DNA of 64,000 nt from positions 744,001-808,000 of the forward strand of contig CBFFRQ010000013.1 in NCBI GenBank assembly GCA_965644315.1, given 5' to 3'. A model generated the notes under the pieces. It was not told where the DNA came from. It made no database searches and worked only from the letters and a program-made list of their open reading frames with translations. The stretch is from Caecitellus pseudoparvulus (lineage: Eukaryota > Bigyra: Bicosoecida). Each line of letters opens with the position of its first letter. Position 1 is the first letter of the stretch. The position numbers were made by a program, and so were the translations under genes. Positions 21,260-31,401 of this stretch are shown here, in pieces.

Positions 21260-23471
21260 TCAGGCGGTCACCTTGGTCTCAGCGGCGCTGCCAAAGACGC
21301 CGGCCACGCGCTTGCGCAAGCCGCCGCCAGCCATGGGGGTGCCGTCATCGTCTGAGGCCATCACAGACTGCTTGCCAGTGGAAGGGTTGTGCACGAAGGA
21401 GCCGCCACCAGCCGACTTGCGCCCGACGAACACGTAGTAGGGGCACTGCAGCAGAGGCACGTAGGGGAAGCCGCCCCAGTTGACCTGGCGGTGCACCTCG
21501 TCGAACGTTGCGCGCAGCATCTGGATGTGCTGTGCGTTGAGGTTGACGCCGTCGTGCTGGAAGATGAAGGGCCAGAAGGTGCGTGTCCAAAGAGAGTGCT
21601 TCTTGGTGACGGTGAAGTCGCCGATGGCGATGAAGCCGCCAGGCTTCAGCAGAGTCTTGGCCACCTGCAGCGCCTGCTGCCAGTCAGGGATCATGGTCAG
21701 GGCGTAAGAGAAGGTGAGCACGTCGACAGTACCAGGAGCGGGCAGGCCGGGGGTGGAGATGTCGGTGGCGTCGCCCTCGATGAGGGACACCTTGCTGCCC
21801 CACCCACGCGCCTTGACGCGCTGCTTGGCGACCTCCAGCAGGGGCGCGCACAGGTCCAGGACGTACACCTGGCTCCACAGGCCAGCGTCAATGGTGTCTC
21901 CCATGAGCTCCAGGTTGGAGGCGGTGCCACCGCCCATGTCCAGCCAGACGCCGCCCTTGATGACGGGCATGCACTCCACCATGGGCACGCGGCCGTGCAG
22001 GAACCGGTGGCGGAAGGTGTCGTAGGAGCCAGCCTGGGCGGCGTAGAAAGATGCGAGGCGCGCCTTGTGGTCGCCGCCAGAGATGGGCTTGACGAAGTTG
22101 GAGAAGAGCACGGTCATGTCGTCCTTAAGGGTGGCAGGGGGCGCGTAGGTGTTGCGGGGCACGATCTCGAAGTTGGGGGTCTTGGTAGCCAGCCACGTCG
22201 TGTTGTACATGCCGACGCGGTCGGGCATGCGGGTGAGGGCATCCTCCACGCGGTGCTGGTGGAAGGTCAGATAGGAGAGGGGGGCAATGTGCTGGTGCTC
22301 AGCGTATGAGCGCCACAGGAAGACGCAGTCGGGGGCAGACTTCTGCATGAACACGGACCACTCGTCCAGGATCATGGAGTTGGGCATCCAGTCCATGTGG
22401 TCCAGCAGCACCATGCGGTTAAAGTGGCCATCCTCGTAGCGAGAGGCAGCCTCCTGCAGCGTGCCGTACTCGACGCGCACGCGGTGGGCGTTGGCCTTCA
22501 GCTTGGCGAAGTGCTCCTCCTGCAGGTAGCGGGGGCAGCACTCCTTGGTGTAGTGGCCGTAGAAGTACCCGAAGAAGTGGTAGTTGTCCTTGGAGATGTG
22601 GGTGTTCAGGAACAGGTTGTGCATCGCGCGCTCGGCGATGTTGCCGTCTGACAGAGCGATCTGGGAGGCAGGTACGGCGATGAAGGGGCACCAGAAGTGG
22701 CGGGTGGCGTGCACGAGGTTGATGACGATGGAGATGCGGGAGGAGTACTGGGCGAAGACGTGCTTCTGCTCCTCGATGGTGTTGCAGTGCTTGACGCCGT
22801 CAATGAGGCCGCCCAGCCCGAAGACGCGGGCCAGGAACATCAGGCCGCGGGCCGCCAGGCCGGACATGCCAGCGAAGAGGATGCCGTTGATGAGCTCGCT
22901 CTGGTTATCATCCCAGAAGGCGCGGGCCTGCTCGGACAGCAGGGGGCGCAGGTCCTTGGAGTAGTGCATGTCCAGGATAGCCTTGCGCTCGGCGGCAGCG
23001 CCCTCGGCAGAGAACAGAGCCCAGAACTGCTCGTAGGAGAGCTTCTGCACGCAGGCAAGCTTCATCTCCAGCAGGGCGTTCTGGCGGGGGTTCAGGTCAA
23101 CAGCCACAACCTCGCCTGCAAAGAACGGCAGTGAGGCGGGGACGATTGCAGCTCAGCGGGTGGATGGCGCTGCTGGCGGCCAGTGTCGGAAATTGCTGAC
23201 CAGCCATTGCACCTGCCTTGCTCACGCGCCAGGGCAGCCCGCGGTGGGAAAAATAACACAATCACGTACCAGCACCTTGGATGATGTAGTCCAGGACGTT
23301 GCAGCCGGCAGACGTCAGCATGAGCATGGAGGAGTTCTCGTCAAGGTCCAAAATGTCGCAGTCCACACGGGGGTCTTCCCAGGACACGTTGTAGATGATC
23401 TTGGCACCCAGCAGGGCAAACATCACTCGGTCCTGAAGCCAGGCAATGAATCGATCGAACCAGGCAAACAT
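21260..23471 (-). CDS. BTA1: Betaine-lipid (DGTS) synthase, BtaA-BtaB fusion
   Basis: Exons are 23471-23270 and 23115-21260 (154-nt intron, GTACGT donor, TTTGCAG acceptor, phase 1), giving 685 aa. The N-terminal BtaA-like domain has [24 protein letters not shown] and [19 protein letters not shown]. It transfers the 3-amino-3-carboxypropyl group of S-adenosylmethionine to diacylglycerol. The C-terminal BtaB-like methyltransferase domain begins at [17 protein letters not shown] and includes [10 protein letters not shown] and [14 protein letters not shown]; it N-trimethylates the product to diacylglyceryl-trimethylhomoserine. BtaA-then-BtaB is, as I recall, the order in the Chlamydomonas enzyme, whereas fungal fusions are reversed. 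DGTS is an extraplastidic membrane lipid that can replace phosphatidylcholine, notably under phosphate limitation. Codon use here is strongly GC-ending, suggesting high expression. Confidence 0.93.
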
Positions 23472-23723
23472 GGTGGCGGTGGTGGAGGGTGGCGGCGGCA
23501 CGAAGCACACGTGGCAGGCACGGTGGCAGCAGCGCGAACACGGCAGGGTGCAAGACAGCTGAGGGGCTGACTTGGCAGGAGAGAAGCGGTGAGCTGGTGG
23601 GTACCTGTGAAAAGAAAGGTGTCAGGCAACAGCCATTGCTTGGGCGGTGCTTCGTTGGGCGTCGGCTCGGCGCGCTAGCTGTGCCCCCCTGCAACCCCCC
23701 CACCTTCAAATGCCGCAGGCGCT

Positions 23724-24890
23724 CTACACCTGCACCGTGAGCTCCCGCACTTGTGTGAAGTCCCATGAGCGCCGCTGGCCGTAGAACCGCCTCAGCCAAT
23801 TCCCATGAGCGATCACAGCGACTGTCTTGACGCCGGGAGGGAACTTCCTCAAGGCTCGCCTGAATGCCTCAGCACGGGCCTGGGCATGCTCCTTGGGCTC
23901 AAACGGCACCGCGCCTGGCTGGGGGTCCTCGCCCCCCCGTTGCTCCTTTGTCAGCCACCACTTCCTCGGCAGTGTGAGTAGTTGCTGCCGAAGCCCGGAA
24001 TCACACCACGGAGTGACTTCCAGCGCTTGGAGGCCGCCACTGGGCAGCGTGTCCGGCAGCTCACACCCGCCACTGCGGTGCGTGGCAGGCTCTGTGAGCT
24101 CGGCATGCGAGATACACGCCTCCAGGCGCTCGAGCAATGTCGAGCCGCTCTGCCCTACGTCCCCCATGGAGCAGATGGTCTCACGGACGAGCGGGGTGAC
24201 CACGACAGGGACGGTGCCTGGCACAGCCTCTGCGGCTGCCACAGGCGGAGACCAAGCGCCACTTACAACCTCAGCAGCTGAAGTCTGATGGGATGCAGCA
24301 GGTTCAGTGGCACCATGCAGCCGCATGACGGCCCACGGGTCTTCAGCATCAGCCAGACCCTTCGCCGCCTTCCGGCAGCCCAGTGCACCCAGAGCCGGGG
24401 CCCACGAGCCCCCTGGTATGCCACTGGGCTGTGCCACGCCTAAGGGGGGCAGGGAGCATTCGATGCTGACACCCGATGTCTTGGTGACCCCAGCTGCTTC
24501 CTCCGCGCGCTGTCGACGACGCCTGCCCTTGGCGGCTGCAGCCGCTTCTTTCTTTCGTCGTCGCTCAAGGCCTGGGCGCAGCCGTCCAGGCTTCGCGGGT
24601 GGAGCAGACGCTGCGGCAGCTTCGCTTGGTGGGCTGAGTTCTGGGTTCGCTCGGGCCACTCGCTGGGCGGCACCCAGCGCGATGCACGTGGTCTGCAATG
24701 CCCGAAGGAGCGGACTCGTCACCACTGCATCTACGCTGTGCTGGCTCAGCACGAACTGGCCAAGATGAATGGCTTGCTGCACACCAAGCTGACTCAGGGG
24801 GGTGTTGCGCTTGGAGTACCCCTGGGTCTTGGCATGCCGAATGAGGAGAATGCGGAAGGAACGTTTCTCCCCTCTTTCCGCACTTGCCAT
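23724..24890 (-). CDS. Histidine phosphatase (phosphoglycerate-mutase-like) superfamily protein with large insert
   Basis: 388 aa from ATG 24890, chosen because the frame upstream of it lacks family similarity. Conserved elements in order: ILLIRHAKT near the start (RHG-type nucleophile His), LSQLGVQQAIHLG, VVTSPLLRALQT, TPLVRETICSMGDVG (general-acid Glu region) and VAVIAHGNWLRRF (second catalytic His). This is a complete catalytic set. Between the second and third elements is an insert of roughly 120 residues that is Ala/Pro-rich and contains a strongly basic run (residues near 105-130, RRRKKEAAAAAKGRRRR), possibly a nuclear targeting signal. Substrate cannot be told from sequence. The CDS ends 252 bp from the start of BTA1; both are on the minus strand. 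Confidence 0.75.
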   Translation of the reverse strand: MASAERGEKRSFRILLIRHAKTQGYSKRNTPLSQLGVQQAIHLGQFVLSQHSVDAVVTSPLLRALQTTCIALGAAQRVARANPELSPPSEAAAASAPPAKPGRLRPGLERRRKKEAAAAAKGRRRRQRAEEAAGVTKTSGVSIECSLPPLGVAQPSGIPGGSWAPALGALGCRKAAKGLADAEDPWAVMRLHGATEPAASHQTSAAEVVSGAWSPPVAAAEAVPGTVPVVVTPLVRETICSMGDVGQSGSTLLERLEACISHAELTEPATHRSGGCELPDTLPSGGLQALEVTPWCDSGLRQQLLTLPRKWWLTKEQRGGEDPQPGAVPFEPKEHAQARAEAFRRALRKFPPGVKTVAVIAHGNWLRRFYGQRRSWDFTQVRELTVQV

Positions 24891-25058
24891 GGTGAAGCCA
24901 GTCACACAGAAGGCAAGAACATGCGGGCAGCTGCACCGCGACAAGGAAGGTGTGCATGAAGGTGTTTGAATTGCTGTCAAGTTTGCCGCCTGGTGGGGGC
25001 GAGCAGAGTGGCACCCCAATGTTGCGGCGGCGTGGTGGGCCTCGCCAACATTTCCCCG

Positions 25059-27482
25059 TCACCCTTCGTCCCAACTTGAAGGCTGCGCCGATTCCAGACG
25101 AGGACCTGGGTACGCCTGGCTTGTTGGCATTGTACTTGACACCGGTGTCAGCTGCTGAGATGCTGCTTCTTCGGCTCCCTGCAGTGTGGACTCAGGCGAC
25201 AGCAGCTGGCTGCGCAGCATCTCGCCAAACACCTCGCCTCCCCCCGGCCCGGACCAGCTGCCATCTTGGGAGAACCATTGACCCCCCTGCCCCTGCGCGT
25301 GGCTTGTGTCCAGATCTTCTTCACATGGCCCTGCGATCGCTTCCGTGTTCTGGCTGGCCTGCACAAGCTGGGAGTGGTCCACGGACGGACATGGGCGCTT
25401 GGGGGGAGGCACGGCGAACCCGTCCGGGTCCACACGCTTCTGCACCCGGTCTCGGCTGCGAGCTCTCTTCTGCACACAGTGCCCGCCACTTGCTTGTGCA
25501 GCTTGCCACAGCTCGCGCAGCGGGGGAAACAAAGGCACCTTCCCCCCCCTTGCCTCCAGCACCGGCATGCTCACAACCACCAGCTCCTCCTCCTCCTCCT
25601 CCTCCTCCTCCTCCTCCTCTACGCCACTGCCTGCTGTGTGAGAGTCGCTGAACCCACGCGTTGGGGCACTGCCCCCGTCTGAGGCACTTCCCTGGGAGGC
25701 TCCCCAAAGGCCGTGCCCACCCTCTGACCCGCCCCAGTCCAGCTGGGGCGTGGAGGTGTTCCCCGTCACAGTCACGAGCCGGCGCAAGGGGGGTGCAATG
25801 GGCGTGGCGTCGAAGGATGCCGTGGCATCCACGGGGCTGCTTGCTGAGAGAGGAAGTGCCCCCTCGCCAGTGCCTCCTGCCTGGCCTGTCCCCCTCGGCA
25901 GTGTCGCATGCTGCCCGCTGCTCGCCCCTAAGGCGTCTTCCCCGCTGGAAGTCGTGAGAGTGCTGGGCCGTCCCTGCCCTGTCCCACCTGAGCATGTCAG
26001 CGTGCCGCTGGATGCAGAGGTGTGCAGCACTCGCCCACCCGACAGCGTACTGAGGGAGGCAGACGCTGACACGGGCGCCGAGCCCTGGCCAGCCTGTCCT
26101 CCCTGCTGGTCGCTGGCAGACGGGGGCAGCTGCTCCGCGCCAGAGCTGGGCGCAAGGAAAGCTCTGGCCAGAGCATCTGCCATGCTCTGGTCGCCGCGGG
26201 CTCCTTTCGTTCCGGGGCTGGGCACAGCCCCTCCCTTCGGCGGCTGCAGGTCATCCCACTCGCCGGCATCCGAGTCACTTCCCCATCCGCTGGGTGCCTG
26301 CGTCAGGGGCGCTTGGATAGCTACTGGCGCCTGCTGGTCAGGTGAGGCAGTAGGGCTGCCATTTTGCAGTTCAGGAGTCGCTGGGCTCTGCACAGCGGGG
26401 GCCTCGGACTCTGAGCCGTCCTCGCTGCCAAGGTCAGAGTCGTGGAAAATGTCCGCAGTTAGCGGACCGGTGCAGGGAGGGACTGAAGGGCTTCGGTGCT
26501 GCTGAGCTGCTGTCCGTTCAGGCGTGGATGCAGCCTGGGACTGCGGCGAGGTTGCATGCGCCTGCACCGCTTCGTCGTTGTCGCCCTGCTCAGAGGGTGA
26601 CTTCCGCCTCGCTGGAGTACTCTGCCTCACCTCACAATCAGATGGAGCTGCAGCCTCACGAGCGAGGGGTGAGTCAACTTCAACTGGAACAACGCCGTTA
26701 CTCAAGCTCTCTGTGTGCTTCACAGCAGGGGGTGACTGGCCTGGGAGCTGGGGAGGCTCAGAGCGGGGTCCGAAACGCAGCATGTGTGCTGCGCTGACGG
26801 AAGCTGCTGAAATCTGTGCCTCAGCACGGGACAGCGGCAAAATGGGTGGGCGCTGTATGCTCTGCAAGCCAGACACGCCGATCTGCATCACACGCTGCAC
26901 TTTGGAGTCCTCCACGTTGTATCCGTCGAGCCATGGCACGCGGTTTGCCCTGGCAGTCGCGGTCATGCTGGCCCACACGCTCGCCACCTCGGGCGCATCG
27001 CACACATGCTTGACAGCGTTGGAAGAGTCGGCCTCATCCAAACCAATGCCTGCACCTGCAGCGACAAAGTCAATGGCCTGCACCAGGACGCCCACGTCTG
27101 GCACGGCAGCATCGCAGCGAGGCAAAGCAACGAAGGAGTACTTGCTGAGGTGGAAGACACACCCAATGGCGTCCCGCCCCCAACCCCGACTGTGGAGAGT
27201 TTCAGCCACTGAATCATCCAAGTGTGCCTGAATGAACCACTTCGTGTCGCTGACGATGATGTCCTTGTCCCCAAGCGTCCGCATGATGGTCACTGCCGGG
27301 CGCTCGGGCAGAGGTGCTGAAACGGCAGACGAAACGCTGGTCCTGGCACGCGCAGCAGCTCCGAAGCGGTACCCGGCATAGGATTCAACGAGCGGAGTCG
27401 TTGAACGTGTTGAGAGGCTTGGGTCAAACGTCAGCTGTGCCTCCAGGGCTTGGAAGATCCAAGGGCTCACGTACGACGACAT
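25059..27482 (-). CDS. Acidic Ser/Pro-rich protein; N-terminal domain possibly a TPP1-like OB fold
   Basis: 807 aa from ATG 27482. The open frame continues upstream to 28097, but that part would overlap the first exon of a divergent gene, so I start at the ATG nearest the recognisable domain. The first ~150 residues look folded: PWIFQALEAQL, then a strand-rich stretch with IIVSDTKWFIQAHL, GCVFHLSKYSFVAL and VGVLVQAIDFV. The arrangement PWI, then VSDG-like strand, then GC--L-KY resembles the OB fold of shelterin TPP1 (ACD). I cannot confirm homology. The remaining ~550 residues are disordered, Ser/Gly/Pro-rich, with an 11-12 residue poly-Glu tract at 25584-25620 and basic KR clusters (VQKRARSRDR, PPPKRPC) that look like nuclear localisation signals. 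Function unknown. Confidence 0.5.
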   Translation of the reverse strand: MSSYVSPWIFQALEAQLTFDPSLSTRSTTPLVESYAGYRFGAAARARTSVSSAVSAPLPERPAVTIMRTLGDKDIIVSDTKWFIQAHLDDSVAETLHSRGWGRDAIGCVFHLSKYSFVALPRCDAAVPDVGVLVQAIDFVAAGAGIGLDEADSSNAVKHVCDAPEVASVWASMTATARANRVPWLDGYNVEDSKVQRVMQIGVSGLQSIQRPPILPLSRAEAQISAASVSAAHMLRFGPRSEPPQLPGQSPPAVKHTESLSNGVVPVEVDSPLAREAAAPSDCEVRQSTPARRKSPSEQGDNDEAVQAHATSPQSQAASTPERTAAQQHRSPSVPPCTGPLTADIFHDSDLGSEDGSESEAPAVQSPATPELQNGSPTASPDQQAPVAIQAPLTQAPSGWGSDSDAGEWDDLQPPKGGAVPSPGTKGARGDQSMADALARAFLAPSSGAEQLPPSASDQQGGQAGQGSAPVSASASLSTLSGGRVLHTSASSGTLTCSGGTGQGRPSTLTTSSGEDALGASSGQHATLPRGTGQAGGTGEGALPLSASSPVDATASFDATPIAPPLRRLVTVTGNTSTPQLDWGGSEGGHGLWGASQGSASDGGSAPTRGFSDSHTAGSGVEEEEEEEEEEEELVVVSMPVLEARGGKVPLFPPLRELWQAAQASGGHCVQKRARSRDRVQKRVDPDGFAVPPPKRPCPSVDHSQLVQASQNTEAIAGPCEEDLDTSHAQGQGGQWFSQDGSWSGPGGGEVFGEMLRSQLLSPESTLQGAEEAASQQLTPVSSTMPTSQAYPGPRLESAQPSSWDEG
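25584..25620. repeat. (CTC)n trinucleotide repeat encoding poly-Glu on the minus strand
   Basis: Twelve near-perfect CTC triplets in the coding sequence of the minus-strand protein; read on the minus strand as GAG codons. Likely length-polymorphic. Confidence 0.85.
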
Positions 27483-27870
27483 GGCATCAGGTGGCAAAGG
27501 TGGCCTGGTTTGGGACGGGAAGTAGCTGCAGGCTCGCCACCGCCGCTCGCCGCAACGGCGAGGACAAAGAGCCAGAAAGACCCAGACACTTGACCATTCG
27601 GAGGGGGTGTGTGGTCGGTGTTGGGAAATTTTGCGAGCGATGTGTGTGTGGCTGCTGGCTCTGGCTTGGAGCAGCACACGAGCGAGGGGTACATCGGCCT
27701 CCAGCAAAACGGCCGCACGCCAGCGTGCACTCGCAAGCATGAGGTCAAAACGATAGAAAAAACGATACTCAACAGCAGAATTGCTTGCACTTGTGCTCGT
27801 GCAGCTCTTTGTGGGCCCCCAGCTTCTGCCCCTCTGACAGGCGCAGACTGCCGTTGCAGCGCACGCAAGG
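27483..27870. other. Divergent intergenic region, no gene seen
   Basis: 388 bp between the start codons of two divergent genes. It is slightly AT-richer than its flanks. I see no splice-supported exon or RNA gene; it presumably holds both promoters. Confidence 0.45.
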
Positions 27871-29845
27871 ATGGAGATCGCTCCTGCTCTCCCCCGAGGT
27901 GGAGGTCTGGACATGGCCAGCATGAACGAGCAGCTCATGACGCAAATGGAAGCCATGAAGATCATCCGGGCACAGCGACGACGAGACATGCAAAGGCTCA
28001 ACGGTATGATGATGAAAGTGCTGGTGAGTGCGGAACTTGCCCCGCCGCGCCACGCGCTTGGGGCGACAGCGCAGGCCTTGTCCAGCACGCGAGGCACTCA
28101 CGCTGGCATGCCTGATGTGGTGCAGGAGCAAGGATGTCATGTGAAGAGCTTCTCCAAGCGGCAGGTTGGCACTGCTGTGACAGCCTTGACCACCAACCCC
28201 ATGCAGTACGAGGCGGTGCAGGTGCGTAACGCGAGGTGACACAACGGCGAGCACCAAGCCAAGCTTTGGAATCCTGGGAGATTCCAAAAGGCACGAAACC
28301 CTCCCATGCTAATTTCATCGCCTTGCGCGTGTGAAATCACGCTTGCAGCCTGTCTTTCATGTGCCACCAGCTCCTGTGACAGTTGTGTCAAGGGCCCGCC
28401 CGTTGCAACTTCCGCAGACTGTAGTGAAGGCGGTGCAAAGCACCATCCAGAACATCAAGACTGGCCCACGGCACGATCTGCGATTGCTGGAGGATGCCGA
28501 GGACGAGGTTGACATCGAAGTCGCCTCCATCAGCGAGAGCGAAGCTGAGCGCTTCCGTGGCATGGACGGCAAGGGCTCCACTGGCTCGGAGACAGCGACA
28601 GTCACAGTGGACCGCATGCGCTTTCTGGAAGACCAACTGAAGCAGCTCCAGCAGCAACTCGCTTCCTTCAATGACAAGTCCAAGGCCAGCCCGATCAAGC
28701 ATGAGGCCTCCCAGTCGGCCGTCACAGACCCAGCCGCAGCATCCCTTGCTGAGCTAGCCGTCGGCCTGCAAGCCTTGGACAGCTCCTCAGGCACGCAAAG
28801 CGAGGCAGCTGAGACGCCCCCTACTGAGCAAAGTGGCCAGGCCCCTGACTCACGCCCAAACATGGTGGCAGTTCTGCAGGGCATGTCCTCCGTCAAGGCT
28901 GGCCTGCGCAAAGCCCCGTCAGTGCAGAGGCACGAGGCAGAGCCCACAGGCATCGCAGGGGTCTTGCACAGGAGCCTGAACAAGCGCTATGCAGCGCTGC
29001 ACGGGGACGATGACGAAGACAGCATCGCCTCGTCGGGCAGCTTCGAGTCCCCAGCGGGCACACACGCAGTCATCCCCAGGGCCGCCGCGCCACGCACATT
29101 GTCACCGTTGGCCGCGAAGAAGACTCCCATGCAAGGCAGTGCCTCCAGCACTGGGTCATCCGGCAGCCGAGGCGGGCGCAGGGCACTTTCTGGTCGCGCT
29201 AGGCGCCGGCTGAGCCAGGAGTCAGCTGGAGGCCAAGGATCACCCTCCCCCAGCGCAGCAGCCACGCCGTCTGGGCGGCGAAGCCTGTCAAGTGCAATGG
29301 TGCCCCTCCCGAATGCCATGGCTATGCCCTTCGTGGAGCAGGAGGACAAGGGAGACTCTGCGCCTGCATCTGCCGCTGGGCTGCCTCGGCCTCCTCAGGG
29401 CCTCCTGGGCGCCATTCGCGCTGCAGGCGGCGCGAAGGCGCTGAAGGGCAAGAAGGGCAAGAAAGCGGCCCCAGCGCCCAAGGAGACAGATGCAGAAGGA
29501 GGAAAGTCAGCTGGCATCCCCCCGCGACCTGCCGCTGGCGGGCTCCTGGGTGCCATTCAAAGTTTCAAGAAGGACAAGCTGCGAAAGCGCTCCAAGCCTG
29601 CTACGAGCAGGTCAGCGACTGCGGTGGGGTCTGGGGCGAGCTCCAGCAAGCCAAAGCGCGCCCAATCCTTTGCGGGTGCCTTGCAGAGTGCTGCTGCTCG
29701 CATGAACAAACGCAAGGCCGCCAAGAAGTCAGCTCCGACTCCGGCACCTGCCGCCGCCCCAGCGCCAACACACTCGAACCCCCTTGCAGCTCAACTGGCA
29801 GGCGTGAAGTTGAAGTCCACAGGGCGGCGTCAGCAACTTGCATAA
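27871..29845 (+). CDS. Basic coiled-coil protein with tandem WH2-like motifs
   Basis: Exons are 27871-28023, 28126-28221 and 28349-29845 (introns 102 and 127 nt; GTGAGT and GTGCGT donors; all phase 0), giving 581 aa. The N-terminus is Met/Gln-rich and helical (MNEQLMTQMEAMKIIRAQRR). A heptad-like segment lies at VDRMRFLEDQLKQLQQQLAS. The C-terminal 170 residues are Lys/Ala/Pro-rich. They contain spaced motifs resembling actin-binding WH2: PQGLLGAIRAAGGAKALKG (about 434), GGLLGAIQSFKKDKLRKRS (about 481) and a weaker NPLAAQLAGVKLKS (about 560). Amphipathic LL--I- followed by LKK-like residues and a Pro-rich prelude are WH2 hallmarks. Actin regulation is therefore a reasonable guess, not a finding. 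I cannot place the protein in the WASP, WAVE or WASH families. Confidence 0.55.
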
Positions 29846-29944
29846 AGCTGCTGTGTGCCGGGAGGCGATGCCTGAGGGTAGAGAATGCACTCAGTCTTCG
29901 CAAAGCGTGGCCGACAAGCCTCGTCACACTTGCATTGTACATGA

Positions 29945-31401
29945 CTACGCTGCCTTCACCCGCTTGGCGCGGCATGCGGTTCGAGCAGGCACCTCCACAT
30001 ACTTGTAAACCACAATGGTGGCTATCGCAGTCGCCAGCGCAACGATGGGAATGCCCCACACTGGGAGGAGCCTGCGCTCTTTGAAGTATGCCGCACGCGA
30101 GTCTTCACAAGCTTGCCAAGCAGCCCCCGAGCTCGCGCCGACCCGTGTTGCGCACGTATCGATGGCCCACCCTTCGGGTCGCTCCACAGGCCCGTGCAGA
30201 GCAAGTGCAAAGGCATCGATGAGGGGGAAATGCACCAGGTACAGTGAGAGGGACACCTCGCCCAGGGCCAGAGCCCACGGGTGCCGGAGCATGCGGGTCC
30301 ACACGCTGCCTCCGCCGTCCATGGTCAGGGCCACAATGACGATAATCATGTTCAGAGTCAGGAACATCTGCGCCCAGAGAGCAGCCAGCATCTGCACGCC
30401 AGCGATTTCAAGCACCACGCATGCGCCCAGCACACCCGCAATGATGCTGGAGTGACGCCAGTTCACCTCGGCCCAGGCCTTCGGTCCAGCAATGACCTCA
30501 GTCTGTGGCACCTGGTTGTGGCAACGAGCGCATGCGCTGCACTGCGTAAAGGGGCTGCTGAACCACTCCAATGCGCCGTCGTCTGATGCGCGAGTGCGGA
30601 GCACGCCAGCAGCCACCCCCATCCAGAACAGTGGCATGCGGGACAGTGGATGCATGGTGGCGACCTGAAATGGCAAGACTGCTCCCCACAGTAGCATGGC
30701 TGCAAAGAGGCCAATGCCAATCACGCACTGCGCCCAGAACCAGAAAGTAATGCTGCTAAGCAGGGCTGCGCTGGGCATTCGCTGAGCACGGCTCAGCATG
30801 GCGGGGAACAACAGCCAGAACACTGCCAACGTGCACACAGTCCAAGCGGGGCCGTTAAGGGGGCTGCCCAAATAAAATGAAAACAGCGTCGTTGATAGGG
30901 TCGCGTTAGAGATCAGTGTGGACACCGCTTGGAACGGTGTGAACCACATCTGCCCAAACCCAAGCGCGCTCAGGGGAATGCCAGGGAGCGAGGAAAGGTA
31001 GTACACTGGGACCACACGGGCAATGCGATTTTGCCACCAAGGCCACAGGTCCATGCGCTTGCCCGTGCCTTGGGGGTGGAGTTTGTCCTGTACCTTTCCC
31101 CCATCCCCAAACAGGTTGACCCCGGTCCGGAAACAGCCCACAGTTCCCTCCTCATTCACTGGCCCTTTTCCCCCGTACACCACAGCCATTGTAAAGCCCG
31201 ACAGCATCAAAAAGAAGGGAAGGATGCTGCTGCCCTGTGGGAAACAGGCGACGAGGCCAAGTACGCGTGGGCAAGTGCAACTGGCTTAGCGGGGCTTCAG
31301 AGACGAACCTGGATGTCCCACTGCAAGGGTGAAAAGAAGACGAAATGAAACAGTGCAATGTGCACTGAAAGAATTCCACGCAGCCCCACATGGGCGGACA
31401 T
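29945..31401 (-). CDS. Membrane-bound acyltransferase, AT3 family
   Basis: Exons are 31401-31309 and 31234-29945 (74-nt intron, GTTCGT donor, CCACAG acceptor, phase 0), giving 460 aa; the frame of exon 1 stays open to 31683, so a longer N-terminus is possible. The join gives the family start: HVGLRGILSVHIALFHFVFF, then FFLMLSGFTMAVVYGG. About ten hydrophobic helices follow. The penultimate region LGEVSLSLYLVHFPLIDAF is the classic AT3 signature, and the His in the first helix (ALFHF) is the conserved catalytic candidate. AT3 proteins O-acylate sugars, lipids or other small acceptors at membranes. The acceptor here is unknown. A loop between middle helices has a C-x-x-C--C cluster (QCSACARC). 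Confidence 0.8.

Noticed and set aside
27483-28097. N-terminal extension of the minus-strand acidic protein up to 28097.
   Set aside because: It would run antisense through exon 1 of the divergent WH2-like gene, which is supported by three phase-consistent exons, and the extension has no conserved feature.
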